Shown here: positions 8,448 through 17,410 of the stretch, one piece after another
How the letters are laid out: every line of letters begins with the position of its first letter
Position numbering within the stretch: position 1 is the stretch's first letter
Source: JBMNCR01 sp049366695
Lineage (GTDB): Bacteria; Bacillota; Clostridia; Eubacteriales; Alkalibacteraceae
Length of the DNA: 64,000 nt
Direction of reading: 5' to 3'
NCBI GenBank assembly: GCA_049366695.1
Contig: JBMNCR010000034.1
Span: 62,001 to 126,000, forward strand
Notes under the pieces: generated by a model
The model's database searches: none
The model's input: only the letters and a program-made list of their open reading frames with translations
Told to the model about the DNA's origin: nothing
Translations under genes and position numbers: made by a program

Positions 8448-9071
8448 ATGAAATCAAATTCTATTATTGAAAAAAGAAAAGACAAAATTCCTTTTGAGCA
8501 TTACAAAAATGAATTTCAAAAATTAGATCCTTTGGATATAGCAAATAAGTCAGGAATTAAATATGATGAAGCAAATAATGTTTTTAAAGTGAATTTATTA
8601 AATGATGAATTCCTTGTAGAATATCCATCAGGCGAAATATTAAATAATGCAAATGTAAAATATCCTATAAAAACTTTAATTTTACGTTATCTTATGATAA
8701 GAAAAAACATCACTCCAGGAAATAAAATGATAAATTATCGAGAAGTACCTGATGGTAATTTATATTATTCTAATTTTTATGGTAGATGCATTATACGTTT
8801 GTGCAAGACCTTCAGTAAAAAATTCGACAGGTTACTAAAATCAATGGAATTATTAAAAGCTGAAAAAATACCAAAGGGTGACATTGGATACAAAATTGAG
8901 TTTTTGCCCAATATTTTTGTATATATCATATTATGGAATGGCGATGAAGAATTTCCGCCTTCAGCTCAAATACTGTTTAGTGATAATATCCCTTTTTATT
9001 TTACTGCTGAAGATCTAGCAGTAGTAGGTGATATAGTTAATGATAAATTAGCAAAACTTGCCTTTAGTTAA
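8448..9071 (+). CDS. DUF3786-family protein
   Basis: This soluble 207-residue protein resembles the DUF3786 family: an early 'DPLDIANKSG' segment, a beta-rich middle and the late motif LWNGDEEFPPSAQILFSD followed by a short helix. There is no signal peptide or membrane segment. DUF3786 genes often sit near corrinoid, CO dehydrogenase and one-carbon genes in anaerobes, as here, but the biochemical role is unknown to me. The ATG has GAAGGTG upstream. The family assignment is from remembered motifs and is fairly sure; no function is proposed. Confidence 0.7.
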   Translation: MKSNSIIEKRKDKIPFEHYKNEFQKLDPLDIANKSGIKYDEANNVFKVNLLNDEFLVEYPSGEILNNANVKYPIKTLILRYLMIRKNITPGNKMINYREVPDGNLYYSNFYGRCIIRLCKTFSKKFDRLLKSMELLKAEKIPKGDIGYKIEFLPNIFVYIILWNGDEEFPPSAQILFSDNIPFYFTAEDLAVVGDIVNDKLAKLAFS

Positions 9072-9078
9072 AAAGTAA

Positions 9079-9141
9079 ATAGAAGTCAGAATTAAATTGT
9101 CTTTAATACAATAATACTCTCAATTCAAAACTGACTTCTAT
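9079..9141 (+). repeat. 11-bp inverted repeat after the DUF3786 gene
   Basis: ATAGAAGTCAG (9079-9089) and CTGACTTCTAT (9131-9141) are perfectly complementary across a 41-nt loop, and AAAGTAAATA occurs as a direct repeat on both sides. It could be a weak terminator or the scar of a small insertion. There is no U tract. Confidence 0.35.
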
Positions 9142-9228
9142 AAAGTAAATAACTATAAAAATTATTTGCTTTATATATAAATAATATTAAATGCAATTTT
9201 ATATAATATCTATTTTATACCTTTTGCT

Positions 9229-9729
9229 CTATAGATGCATACCTATTCCTTTTTCTCCTCTTTGTAATCCTGTAGCACCTGATCTAATGAATTCAATAAT
9301 TCCAAAAGGCTCTAACATATCCATAAAAGCTATTACCTTTTCTTCATCACCTGTTAATTGCAATATCAAACTTCCATGAGAAACATCAACTATATGTGCT
9401 CTAAAAATATTAGATATTTCTATTATATTTGATCTAGTACTATTATCAGCTTTTACTTTAACAAATACTAGTTCTCTACTAATAGAATCTTCTGAAGATA
9501 ATTGAACTATTTTTATAACTTCAATCAGCTTATTTAACTGCTTTTTAATTTGTTCTAATATCTGTTCATCTCCAATGACAGTAATAGTCATTCTTGAAAG
9601 CTTTTGATCTTCTGTAGTGCCTACTGTTAAACTATCAATATTAAAGCATCTTCTTGCAAACAAACCTGCTATCCTACTTAATACTCCCGAATTGTTTTCA
9701 ACTAGTAACGATAAAACATATTTTTTCAT
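9229..9729 (-). CDS. ilvN: acetolactate synthase, small (regulatory) subunit
   Basis: The 166-residue protein begins with an ACT domain (VLSLLVENNSGVLSRIAGLF, about 4-23) typical of IlvN/IlvH, followed by the second regulatory half. It confers branched-chain amino-acid feedback on IlvB. It lies 11 nt downstream of ilvB with its own AGGAGG, so the two are one operon. Length is normal for the family. Confidence 0.95.
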   Translation of the reverse strand: MKKYVLSLLVENNSGVLSRIAGLFARRCFNIDSLTVGTTEDQKLSRMTITVIGDEQILEQIKKQLNKLIEVIKIVQLSSEDSISRELVFVKVKADNSTRSNIIEISNIFRAHIVDVSHGSLILQLTGDEEKVIAFMDMLEPFGIIEFIRSGATGLQRGEKGIGMHL

Positions 9730-9740
9730 ACTATATCCTC

Positions 9741-11366
9741 CTAAAATATCGTAAAATCTGGATCTATATCACATTGTATCAAACATGGTTGTTCATTATC
9801 AATAACCTTGTTAAAAACATCGACAAAGCTTTTTAAATCTTGAACTTTATATCCGTCAATATTATAAGCTTCGGCAATCTTTGTGAATTCAACATCACAG
9901 TTCAGATCTACACCAAATGTATTGTTTTTCCCATAACTATCTTGTTGTAATCCTCTCACCATACCAAGTTTACTATTATTAAAAATAATTAATTTTATGC
10001 CTATATTTTGTTCCCTTATAACAGCCAATTCTCCTAGACACATTTGAAAGCTACCATCTCCCATTATGCAGACTACCTGTCGAGACGGATTTGCTACTTT
10101 TACTCCAGCTGCAGCAGGCAAACTATAAGCCATTGTACCCAAACCACCAGAAGTAAAATAATTCCTCGTACCAAGTATTTCATAGTATAATGCAGCCCAT
10201 ATTTGATTTTGTCCTACATCTGCCACTAAACAAGCTGAGTCATTTAAAGTATCAGATATATTCTTTATTGCTTCTTTCGGATTAACATAATTACATCCTT
10301 GTTGCATTTCTATACTAACAGGATATAGCTTCTTTATAACATCAATTTCATCTAACCATTCGTTAGTATCTATAGTAAACTCTTTATCTAATAATTCTCT
10401 TAGAATAAGTTTGGAATCCCCTACAATAGGTACCGTCGTATCCACATTTTTGCCAATTTCTGCTGGATCTATATCTATATGTATATATTCCAAATCTGGA
10501 TTCAAATTATTAAATCCACCTGTCGCTCTATTTGACATTCTAGCCCCTATACAAATCAGTAAATCAGTTTTTTCAATAATTTTATTTGAATACATATAAC
10601 CGTGGCTTCCAATAATACCTGCATATAGTCGTGACTGGTGATTAAAACTTCCAATCCCCATCAATGAATTAATTACAGGTATATTTGCTTTTATTGCAAA
10701 CTGTGTAAGTTCCTGTTTTGCCTTACCAGCAATAATCCCACCACCAGCAAATATAATTGGTCTTTTTGAAGATTTTATTTTAGAGATTGCTCGTCTTATC
10801 TGTCCTTTATGTCCTGATAAAGTAGGTTGATAACCTTTGATTTTTATTTCTTCATTTACAAAAGTTTTTATCTTCGATTGCTGAATATTCTTTGGTATAT
10901 CTATAAGAACTGGGCCTTTTCTTCCACTATTAGCTAAATAAAAAGCCTCTTTAAAAACTTTTGATATCTCATTTGCATCTTTGATTAGATAATTATGTTT
11001 TGTAAATGGTTCTGTAGCACCTTTAATATCTGCTTCTTGAAATGCATCCGTTCCAATTAATTCCGTATTAACTTGACCTGTTATAATAACTATAGGTATA
11101 GAGTCCATATATGCAGTTGCAATACCAGTAATAGTATTTGTAGCTCCCGGACCGGATGTTGCAATACATACTCCCACATTCCCAGTTTCTCTTGCATAAC
11201 CGCTTGCATAATGTACTAATGATTGTTCATTTCTTACTAAGATATGATCAATCTCAGATTCCCTTAGAGCTTCATATAATGGTAATACAGCACCACCAGG
11301 ATATCCAAAGACGGTATTTATATTTTCCCTTTCCAAGCATTTAATAATAGCTTTTGAAGCTTTCAT
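9741..11366 (-). CDS. ilvB: acetolactate synthase, large (catalytic) subunit
   Basis: The 541-residue thiamine-diphosphate enzyme makes acetolactate from pyruvate (or acetohydroxybutyrate) in valine, leucine and isoleucine synthesis. The catalytic glutamate lies in VRNEQSLVHYASGYAR near residue 47, and the ThDP/Mg motif GDGSF...NN near 435-465. The ATG has AAAGGGG upstream. The 150-bp leader shows no T-box signature. The pair is inserted between acetogenesis genes, where it could also draw pyruvate made from acetyl-CoA into biosynthesis. Confidence 0.95.
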   Translation of the reverse strand: MKASKAIIKCLERENINTVFGYPGGAVLPLYEALRESEIDHILVRNEQSLVHYASGYARETGNVGVCIATSGPGATNTITGIATAYMDSIPIVIITGQVNTELIGTDAFQEADIKGATEPFTKHNYLIKDANEISKVFKEAFYLANSGRKGPVLIDIPKNIQQSKIKTFVNEEIKIKGYQPTLSGHKGQIRRAISKIKSSKRPIIFAGGGIIAGKAKQELTQFAIKANIPVINSLMGIGSFNHQSRLYAGIIGSHGYMYSNKIIEKTDLLICIGARMSNRATGGFNNLNPDLEYIHIDIDPAEIGKNVDTTVPIVGDSKLILRELLDKEFTIDTNEWLDEIDVIKKLYPVSIEMQQGCNYVNPKEAIKNISDTLNDSACLVADVGQNQIWAALYYEILGTRNYFTSGGLGTMAYSLPAAAGVKVANPSRQVVCIMGDGSFQMCLGELAVIREQNIGIKLIIFNNSKLGMVRGLQQDSYGKNNTFGVDLNCDVEFTKIAEAYNIDGYKVQDLKSFVDVFNKVIDNEQPCLIQCDIDPDFTIF

Positions 11367-11475
11367 TTTGGAATCACCCCTTTAAAGTATTTCTATATAT
11401 AATAATGTAAAGGATAAACAAAGTCAATAATATTGTTTAAATATCCGTACATTCATAAACATTTCTTTTTATAAT

Positions 11476-11502
11476 AAATAAAAAAAAAGCCCAATTAGGA
11501 CT
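11476..11502 (-). terminator. intrinsic terminator after corrinoid protein copy 2
   Basis: On the minus strand AGTCC-TAATT-GGGCT forms a 5-bp stem with one G-U pair, directly followed by a run of nine T and ATTT. It ends the long CODH/ACS unit before ilvBN. Confidence 0.75.
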
Positions 11503-11513
11503 ATATATATATG

Positions 11514-12161
11514 CTATTTCCTTACCCATTTTTTGCATATTTTTACTCCTTCTGTAGCATTAGTAGTAAATGCATCTGCACCAATATGTTCACAAGCTTC
11601 GTGAGTTACAGGGTTTCCCCCGATTATTATTTTAAAATCATCTTTAACGCCAGCTTCTTTAAGTCCTTCAACTGTATCTTTCATAGCTCCTAGTGCAAGA
11701 GTAATAACCCCACTCAATCCAATAATATCAGGATTAACTTCTTTTACTTTATCAACAAAAGCTCTTACAGGCTGGTCAATACCTAAATCATGAACTTCAA
11801 ATCCAGCTGCTTCAGACATAATTACAAAAATATTTTTGCCTATATCATGCAGATCACCATGCACAGTACCTATTACAATTTTTCCTATTTTTGCAGAACT
11901 ACTTCCTACCCCAATTGCAGGTTTTAAAATATTAATAGCCCCTTTTAAAAGTTCTCCAGCAAATATTAAATCTCCTACAAAATACTCACCTTTTTCAAAT
12001 AAATCTCCTACTATTTCCATACCCTCTTGGCATGCTCTTAATACCATTTCTGCATGTTCTTGAGTAGGATTAGAATTCATATATTCTGTTAAAAGATCTA
12101 ACGCATCTTCTTCTTCTAATTCTCCTACTAACAGAGTTAACTCTTTTAAATCAATCATCAT
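11514..12161 (-). CDS. methyltransferase-associated corrinoid protein, copy 2
   Basis: The protein of about 215 residues has the same layout as the copy at 7.4 kb: a helical cap, then GDLHDIGKN with His105 as cobalt ligand, then LSGVITLALGAM. It follows the second reactivase by about 120 nt in the same direction and is the last gene of the CODH/ACS block. The ATG at 12161 follows GGGAG; an upstream in-frame TTG at 12173 overlaps that site. It is distinct from the CFeSP subunits AcsC/AcsD encoded upstream, so it probably serves methyl entry from another donor. The partner methyltransferase I is not in the window. Confidence 0.9.
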   Translation of the reverse strand: MMIDLKELTLLVGELEEEDALDLLTEYMNSNPTQEHAEMVLRACQEGMEIVGDLFEKGEYFVGDLIFAGELLKGAINILKPAIGVGSSSAKIGKIVIGTVHGDLHDIGKNIFVIMSEAAGFEVHDLGIDQPVRAFVDKVKEVNPDIIGLSGVITLALGAMKDTVEGLKEAGVKDDFKIIIGGNPVTHEACEHIGADAFTTNATEGVKICKKWVRK

Positions 12162-12281
12162 TATATCTCCCAAAAATCTAATAAAGTATATAAATACCTA
12201 ATATAGTATTACTCATCGCAGTTTATGAATACAAACAATAATAACATTTACATTAATAATATGCAAATATTATAACTTCTT

Positions 12282-14207
12282 TTATGTATGTGTTGGAAAA
12301 CGACTTATGTTAGTATGAGGTATAAATGAAGCCGAAATAAATTCGTCCATATAACCGGGATAAACGCTTAATTCCAAATAAGTCATATTATTTGCTATAT
12401 CATCCATATAATATTTAGCATTTTTATTTATTAAACTCATATAGCTACCTGTTAAAGAACTATTACCAATAAATTGATATTTTTCAATTTCAATATCAGG
12501 AAACAATCCAATGTTTATAGCACTCTTTATATTAATATGATTTCCTATACCTCCGGCTACTTTTATTTCATCTACTTGATCAAAATCCAATCCTAAACTA
12601 GAGAGTAATACATATGTAGCTGAATACACTGCAGCTTTTGCTCTAATGAAATTATCAATATCTATTTCTGTAATATAAATATCCTCTTCTATATCATATT
12701 CATCCTTTGAAGCAATAATATAACAACCTAATCCATATGAATCAAATTTTACTCTATCGCAGATAACTTCTTTTATAAATTTTCCTTTGGCATCGATTAA
12801 CGATACGCGTTTCAACTCTGAAATCAAATCAATAATTCCCGAACCACAAATTCCTAATGGTTGAATTCCATTAATAATTTCAATTTCTGGTTTATATGTA
12901 TTTTTATCAATATATATGGATTCTATAGCTCCATTAGCTGCTCTCATCCCACAACTAATTTCTCCTCCTTCAAAAGCAGGACCAGCTGAACAGGCACAAG
13001 TTATTAAAAAACTATCATTCCCATATACTAATTCTCCATTAGTTCCTAAATCTATTAATATAGTATTCTTTTCTGACTCCCTCATCATAGACGCCATTAC
13101 ACCTGCACTAATGTCTCCTCCTACATAACTCGCAACAGAAGGACTTATATTAATCAAAGCATTTCTATTTATACTTAATCCTATATCATCAACTGTAACT
13201 TCTAAACCTTTTATATCAGTAAACACTGGAATAAAGGGTTCTTTCCTTAAATAATCAGGATATACTCCCAATAGTAAATGAGACATTGTTGTGTTTGCAG
13301 ATATAGAAATTAGCAGTATATCTTCACTGCTAATTTTATTTAATTTGCATAATTCTAAAATTAACGGGTCAATACTTTCCTTCACAATGGCATCCTTCAA
13401 AAGTTGTAACCCATTAGCTTTAGTAGAATAAATAATCCTATTAATTACATCTGCTCCGTATTTTGACTGAGCATTAGCACATGATACTTCTCCCAATACA
13501 TTGAGGTTATCCAAGTCAACTAGACATGCTGCTACAGAAGTAGTTCCCACATCTATTGCAATCCCATATAATTTATTTGTTTCTTTGGAACATACATCAA
13601 TAATTCTTATACTATCATCAGCAATTATGCAATAGATAACTGTGATATTAAAATTATTATCTCTTAAAGTAAAGGGTATTCTTTTCAATATATTTAGGTT
13701 AATTTCTATATTTTTACATTTTAATTCTCTAATAATAAATTTTCTTAGTCTTGTAACATCAGATATATTATCATCAATTGTTGGCAAATCTAATGTTAAA
13801 TCTATTTTTTTTAGATATTTTTCACTCAAATGCAATTTAGAAAATGTATCGTTTATCTTATAATACTTATCATTAATTTGATTAGCATCATTATCTACGA
13901 CGTTAATTTTATTAATATTTAATATGGATTCTTTTAGAATACCAATCTCTACTGGTTCAATAACTGTACTAGCACACGCTAATAATAAACCCCTAGACTT
14001 TGCTTCTTTACTTATATTATGATTTGAGCTTTCCTTAACCTTTCCTTTTAGTAATCTTACTTTACATTTGCCACAAGTGCCATTTCCATTACATGGAGCA
14101 TCTATATTTACTCCAGCATTTCTTATAACATTTAATAGATTTTCACCTTTTGTAACTTGTATAGTCTTATTATCACTATCAGGAATGTTTAATATAACCT
14201 GTATCAT
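12282..14207 (-). CDS. corrinoid-protein reductive activator (RACE/RACo/AcsV family), copy 2
   Basis: The 641-residue protein is close in size to RACo. The N-terminal 2Fe-2S ferredoxin domain has Cys39, Cys45, Cys48 and Cys78 (PCNGNGTCGKCKV). The ASKHA domain begins near 210 (YGIAIDVGTTSVAAC) and has IDLGTNGELVYG later. It is the gene after acsB copy 1, the usual acsV position, so it may reactivate the corrinoid Fe-S protein AcsCD. It is also directly upstream of corrinoid protein copy 2 and may serve that instead. The start has AGGAGG, and there is a likely promoter with an extended -10 at 14262. It differs strongly from copy 1 outside the motifs. Confidence 0.9.
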   Translation of the reverse strand: MIQVILNIPDSDNKTIQVTKGENLLNVIRNAGVNIDAPCNGNGTCGKCKVRLLKGKVKESSNHNISKEAKSRGLLLACASTVIEPVEIGILKESILNINKINVVDNDANQINDKYYKINDTFSKLHLSEKYLKKIDLTLDLPTIDDNISDVTRLRKFIIRELKCKNIEINLNILKRIPFTLRDNNFNITVIYCIIADDSIRIIDVCSKETNKLYGIAIDVGTTSVAACLVDLDNLNVLGEVSCANAQSKYGADVINRIIYSTKANGLQLLKDAIVKESIDPLILELCKLNKISSEDILLISISANTTMSHLLLGVYPDYLRKEPFIPVFTDIKGLEVTVDDIGLSINRNALINISPSVASYVGGDISAGVMASMMRESEKNTILIDLGTNGELVYGNDSFLITCACSAGPAFEGGEISCGMRAANGAIESIYIDKNTYKPEIEIINGIQPLGICGSGIIDLISELKRVSLIDAKGKFIKEVICDRVKFDSYGLGCYIIASKDEYDIEEDIYITEIDIDNFIRAKAAVYSATYVLLSSLGLDFDQVDEIKVAGGIGNHINIKSAINIGLFPDIEIEKYQFIGNSSLTGSYMSLINKNAKYYMDDIANNMTYLELSVYPGYMDEFISASFIPHTNISRFPTHT

Positions 14208-14261
14208 CGTTTCCTCCTGTTTGTCAAATTAATAAAATTAAATAATCTTTTTAAACGATAA

Positions 14262-14271
14262 TTATACCACA
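14262..14271 (-). promoter_or_regulatory. extended -10 promoter of reactivase copy 2
   Basis: TGGTATAAT on the minus strand (-10 hexamer 14262-14267 with a TGn extension) lies 55 nt upstream of the reactivase start. No convincing -35 box is present. It could allow expression of the reactivase and corrinoid protein apart from the acs operon. Confidence 0.45.
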
Positions 14272-14321
14272 TTTAATATGTTTGCTTTATATCATTCTTA
14301 TACTGAATAAGATTAAAATGT

Positions 14322-14345
14322 TACCCGGTACAATTGTACCGGGTA
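14322..14345 (-). terminator. 24-nt perfect palindrome after acsB copy 1
   Basis: A perfect GC-containing dyad centred on CAATTG, with arms TACCCGGTACAA, lies five bases past the acsB copy 1 stop. The long T run is on the plus-strand side; the minus-strand side continues ACATTTTAATC, so termination of acsB transcription may be partial. An operator role is also possible. Confidence 0.55.
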
Positions 14346-14350
14346 TTTTT

Positions 14351-16477
14351 TTACATTATCGGATCTTTTTCAATTGCGGGATGTCCTTTTTCATTTAGAA
14401 AGGTAATTACTCCCTCAACATCCGTAGATACCGTCTCGTCACAAATCATATCTGTAAAGTTGTCTATACCATATAATCCTTTCGCTGTAGAATTTAATCT
14501 TTCAGCAATATCATCTTTTAATTCTTTTGGCATCCAAATAATCCGCTCTATTCCGCCTTCAGCTGCCAGGAATTTTTTTGAAGATATAAAGTGTCTTCCA
14601 TGTCCCATAAATCCAGGAGTTTGAACTCCACCGCCAGTCATAGATGCTAATTCTCCGAAACTCATACCAACAGGAGTAATACCACTATACTCTCTATTTA
14701 CTATTACTACACCATTCGCTTCAGGAACAATTCCACATATACACTCAAAACAACCACATGATGTCATTGGATCTTCTAATATACTATATAATGAAACTCT
14801 ACAAACAGCACCTTGTGAAAAAGACTCTACAGCTTTACTAACTTCTGTCCAAATACCTTTTTCTTCGTCTTCTATACCCTCTTTAAGAACTGGTTGACAA
14901 GCTCCAGTAGGATTCAACTCTTTTGTTGCCTTTGCATCTAACCAACTTACAGCTCCACACAAACCCAATCTTTCAGGTGTTACTATACAAACATGGGCAG
15001 GCGCAAATGATTGACATAATGTACAAGAGTAAAAAGTATCCACACTTTCATCTGTTAGTGAAGCCAATCTCTCATCTCTTGCTCTATATTTAGGGAATGC
15101 CAGATTTTCTTCCAATTCTCTAACTTTGTCTTTATCTGTAATGATAGTAACTTGACATTTATCAACAACAGAACCAAATTCATCATGCATCATGGCATAT
15201 AAAACTTCGCCAATATGTTTTAATCTGAAGCCTTTAGAATAAGCATCTTTACCAATACGAATCCATGATATATTCCTTTGTCCTATGTGCATTACACCTT
15301 CTATATAATTAATAAAATAGTGAATTCTACGCTCAAGCACAGGTTCGAAATCTTCCTGCATATTTTTGCCTGACACATCCACTATTACAGCTAATGGTAA
15401 ATATACTGGAGCGTCAATAGAATCAATATCTGGTCCTATAAGTTCTATCTTATGATCATCAATTTTGCTTGAATCTTTCATTTGCACTAGTTCCCATGAT
15501 TTACTCCTTTTACTTCCAAATTCAGCATATACAGAATCTTTTCTAATCCTTTCACCTTCAAAGGCAGCAGCAAAACTCACAGGTATAGGAATTTCTTTTA
15601 TTTTTATTTTAATATTTCTTGCTTCTAAAGAAGTTTTAACAGTTAATTTGTGATCTTTCTGAGAAATCAAAGCTCCTTCAACTTCTGGAACATCAGTATC
15701 AGCAATTACAGGGAAACCTAATGCAATTGTTCCAGCCCCACAAGATACTACCACTTCATTTAATGGTCCAAATGTATTTATAAAAGCTGGTACTCTTTCT
15801 TTAGTATAATTTAATAATCCATTTAAATCACCGGGTTTTAAAGCTCCAAAAATTAATGCAGCTCTCACAGCAACAGATACAACATGAATAGCAGAAGTTA
15901 CATCGTAACCTATTGGAATAACTCGGAATTCAAGTCCAACTTTCATTCCTGATTCAACAACTTGATCAATGGCTTTTCCTATAATAAATGTCAACAACCC
16001 TTTAGATTGATAATCTTTTATGATTTCTATTAGACTATCTTTATCAGCTGATTCACCCAAAACTACAGCAATACCAGGTATGTCTCCAGTTACTAAAGGT
16101 ACTCCTAAAGATCTAATTATCGGGTCAGGTACAAAACCAATTCCTGTTTCATTTTCATAAGGTTCGTCACTTAAAGCATATTTAACTGCTTCGATAATTT
16201 CCGCAGAAACTGCAGTTGCTAGACCTGCATTTAATGATTTTCCCATATCGTCTTCTTCAACAATTAAGCTTTTTACTACACCCAGAGCTCCCTGAAGTTC
16301 TTCTAATGAAGAAATCTTCATTCCTGTAGCTGCATAAATAACAGGCAATGAATACGCCGTACTAGGGAATGAAACCTTTTGTTCTTTTCCTTTTTGCGCG
16401 ATTGCATCTGAGACAGTTTTTTCTGCTAGACCTAACGCTGCATTTGAGCCAGCAAAAATAATATCAAATAAGCTCAT
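14351..16477 (-). CDS. acsB: CO-methylating acetyl-CoA synthase, beta subunit, copy 1
   Basis: AcsB condenses CO, the CFeSP-bound methyl group and CoA to acetyl-CoA at the Ni-Ni-Fe4S4 A-cluster. Using the start at 16477 (MSLFDIIF) gives 708 residues, exactly the length of copy 2 and full length for the family including the CODH-binding N-terminal domain. An ATG at 16498 would add seven residues. All A-cluster cysteines are visible: SCTLC, VC, LC near residues 485-507 and CGC near 574-576, and the protein ends in DPIM like other AcsB. The C-terminal third is very similar to copy 2, but the N-terminal two thirds are more diverged. It is the gene after acsE in the operon. Confidence 0.95.
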   Translation of the reverse strand: MSLFDIIFAGSNAALGLAEKTVSDAIAQKGKEQKVSFPSTAYSLPVIYAATGMKISSLEELQGALGVVKSLIVEEDDMGKSLNAGLATAVSAEIIEAVKYALSDEPYENETGIGFVPDPIIRSLGVPLVTGDIPGIAVVLGESADKDSLIEIIKDYQSKGLLTFIIGKAIDQVVESGMKVGLEFRVIPIGYDVTSAIHVVSVAVRAALIFGALKPGDLNGLLNYTKERVPAFINTFGPLNEVVVSCGAGTIALGFPVIADTDVPEVEGALISQKDHKLTVKTSLEARNIKIKIKEIPIPVSFAAAFEGERIRKDSVYAEFGSKRSKSWELVQMKDSSKIDDHKIELIGPDIDSIDAPVYLPLAVIVDVSGKNMQEDFEPVLERRIHYFINYIEGVMHIGQRNISWIRIGKDAYSKGFRLKHIGEVLYAMMHDEFGSVVDKCQVTIITDKDKVRELEENLAFPKYRARDERLASLTDESVDTFYSCTLCQSFAPAHVCIVTPERLGLCGAVSWLDAKATKELNPTGACQPVLKEGIEDEEKGIWTEVSKAVESFSQGAVCRVSLYSILEDPMTSCGCFECICGIVPEANGVVIVNREYSGITPVGMSFGELASMTGGGVQTPGFMGHGRHFISSKKFLAAEGGIERIIWMPKELKDDIAERLNSTAKGLYGIDNFTDMICDETVSTDVEGVITFLNEKGHPAIEKDPIM

Positions 16478-16536
16478 ATTCTTTATGCCCTCTTTCATAG
16501 AATATATTTATCCTTCATGGAATATTATACTACTAA

Positions 16537-17322
16537 TTATAGTTCTAAGTAAGAGTCTGCGTATAAAGTTTTTCCTAAAATCATATCGCATGTTTTTATT
16601 GCTTCCATTAATTTAACATCACAAGGATTTGCAATAGCAGACGTTAAACCGCACTGAATAGCCATTGCTACTGTATAAGAGTCAAGAATTGGTCTTAAAT
16701 GTTTTGGTGTACCATTTGATACATTACTTAAACCACCAGTAGTTTTTAAACCCATTTCACTTAGCATTTTGATTGCTTCAAAAACTTCAACTTGTTTTTC
16801 TTGCATTCCTTTAATTACTAAGAATAATGGATCAAACAATAAATCTTCTACTTCCATACCAGCTTCCATAGCTCTTTCAATCATTTCTTGACAATATACC
16901 ATTCTTTCGTCGTTATCTCTTGGTATACCTTCTTTCGCACATAATGCAATACTCATAGCATCATTAGCTGCTGCTAAGTTTATATTATCAATCCTATCTC
17001 CTGCATCAGCAGAATTTACGATTGGCTTACCTTTTGATCTATTATACACTTTAATTCCAGCTTCTATAGCTTTCTTATTAGCAGTATCCAATGCAAGAGG
17101 AACATTATCAAATTCAGATTGGATAAGTTGTACTGCCCATTGCATTACTTCTACTCCATCTTTTTCTGCAGGACCAATGTTTACATCAAGATAAGTAGCT
17201 CCTGCGTCTAATTGTTCTTTTGCTCTTTTTAATATTGGACCTGAATCTCTTTCACTTATAGCTTTTCTAATAGATGGTGAAATACAATGAATTCTTTCCC
17301 CAATAACCATAAATTTGTCCAT
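16537..17322 (-). CDS. acsE: methyl-THF:corrinoid iron-sulfur protein methyltransferase (MeTr)
   Basis: The 261-residue TIM-barrel pterin enzyme transfers the methyl group from methyl-THF to the cobalt of the corrinoid Fe-S protein. It shows FMVIGERIHCI at the start, DVNIGPA near 47, and the conserved GGLSNVSNG near 195. Length and motifs match AcsE of acetogens, and it lies between acsC and acsB. The 88-nt gap to acsC contains a weak imperfect hairpin (17365-17396) with no U tract. Confidence 0.95.
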   Translation of the reverse strand: MDKFMVIGERIHCISPSIRKAISERDSGPILKRAKEQLDAGATYLDVNIGPAEKDGVEVMQWAVQLIQSEFDNVPLALDTANKKAIEAGIKVYNRSKGKPIVNSADAGDRIDNINLAAANDAMSIALCAKEGIPRDNDERMVYCQEMIERAMEAGMEVEDLLFDPLFLVIKGMQEKQVEVFEAIKMLSEMGLKTTGGLSNVSNGTPKHLRPILDSYTVAMAIQCGLTSAIANPCDVKLMEAIKTCDMILGKTLYADSYLEL

Positions 17323-17410
17323 AATTAACCTTCTTTCTTATTCTTTATTTTTCTTATAAATTAAGATGGAATATATCACGTAGATATAATCCCATCATTT
17401 TATTATTCTT

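Noticed and set aside
11367..11475. Possible T-box or peptide leader for ilvBN
   Set aside because: The leader is only about 100 nt and has no T-box sequence or run of branched-chain codons.
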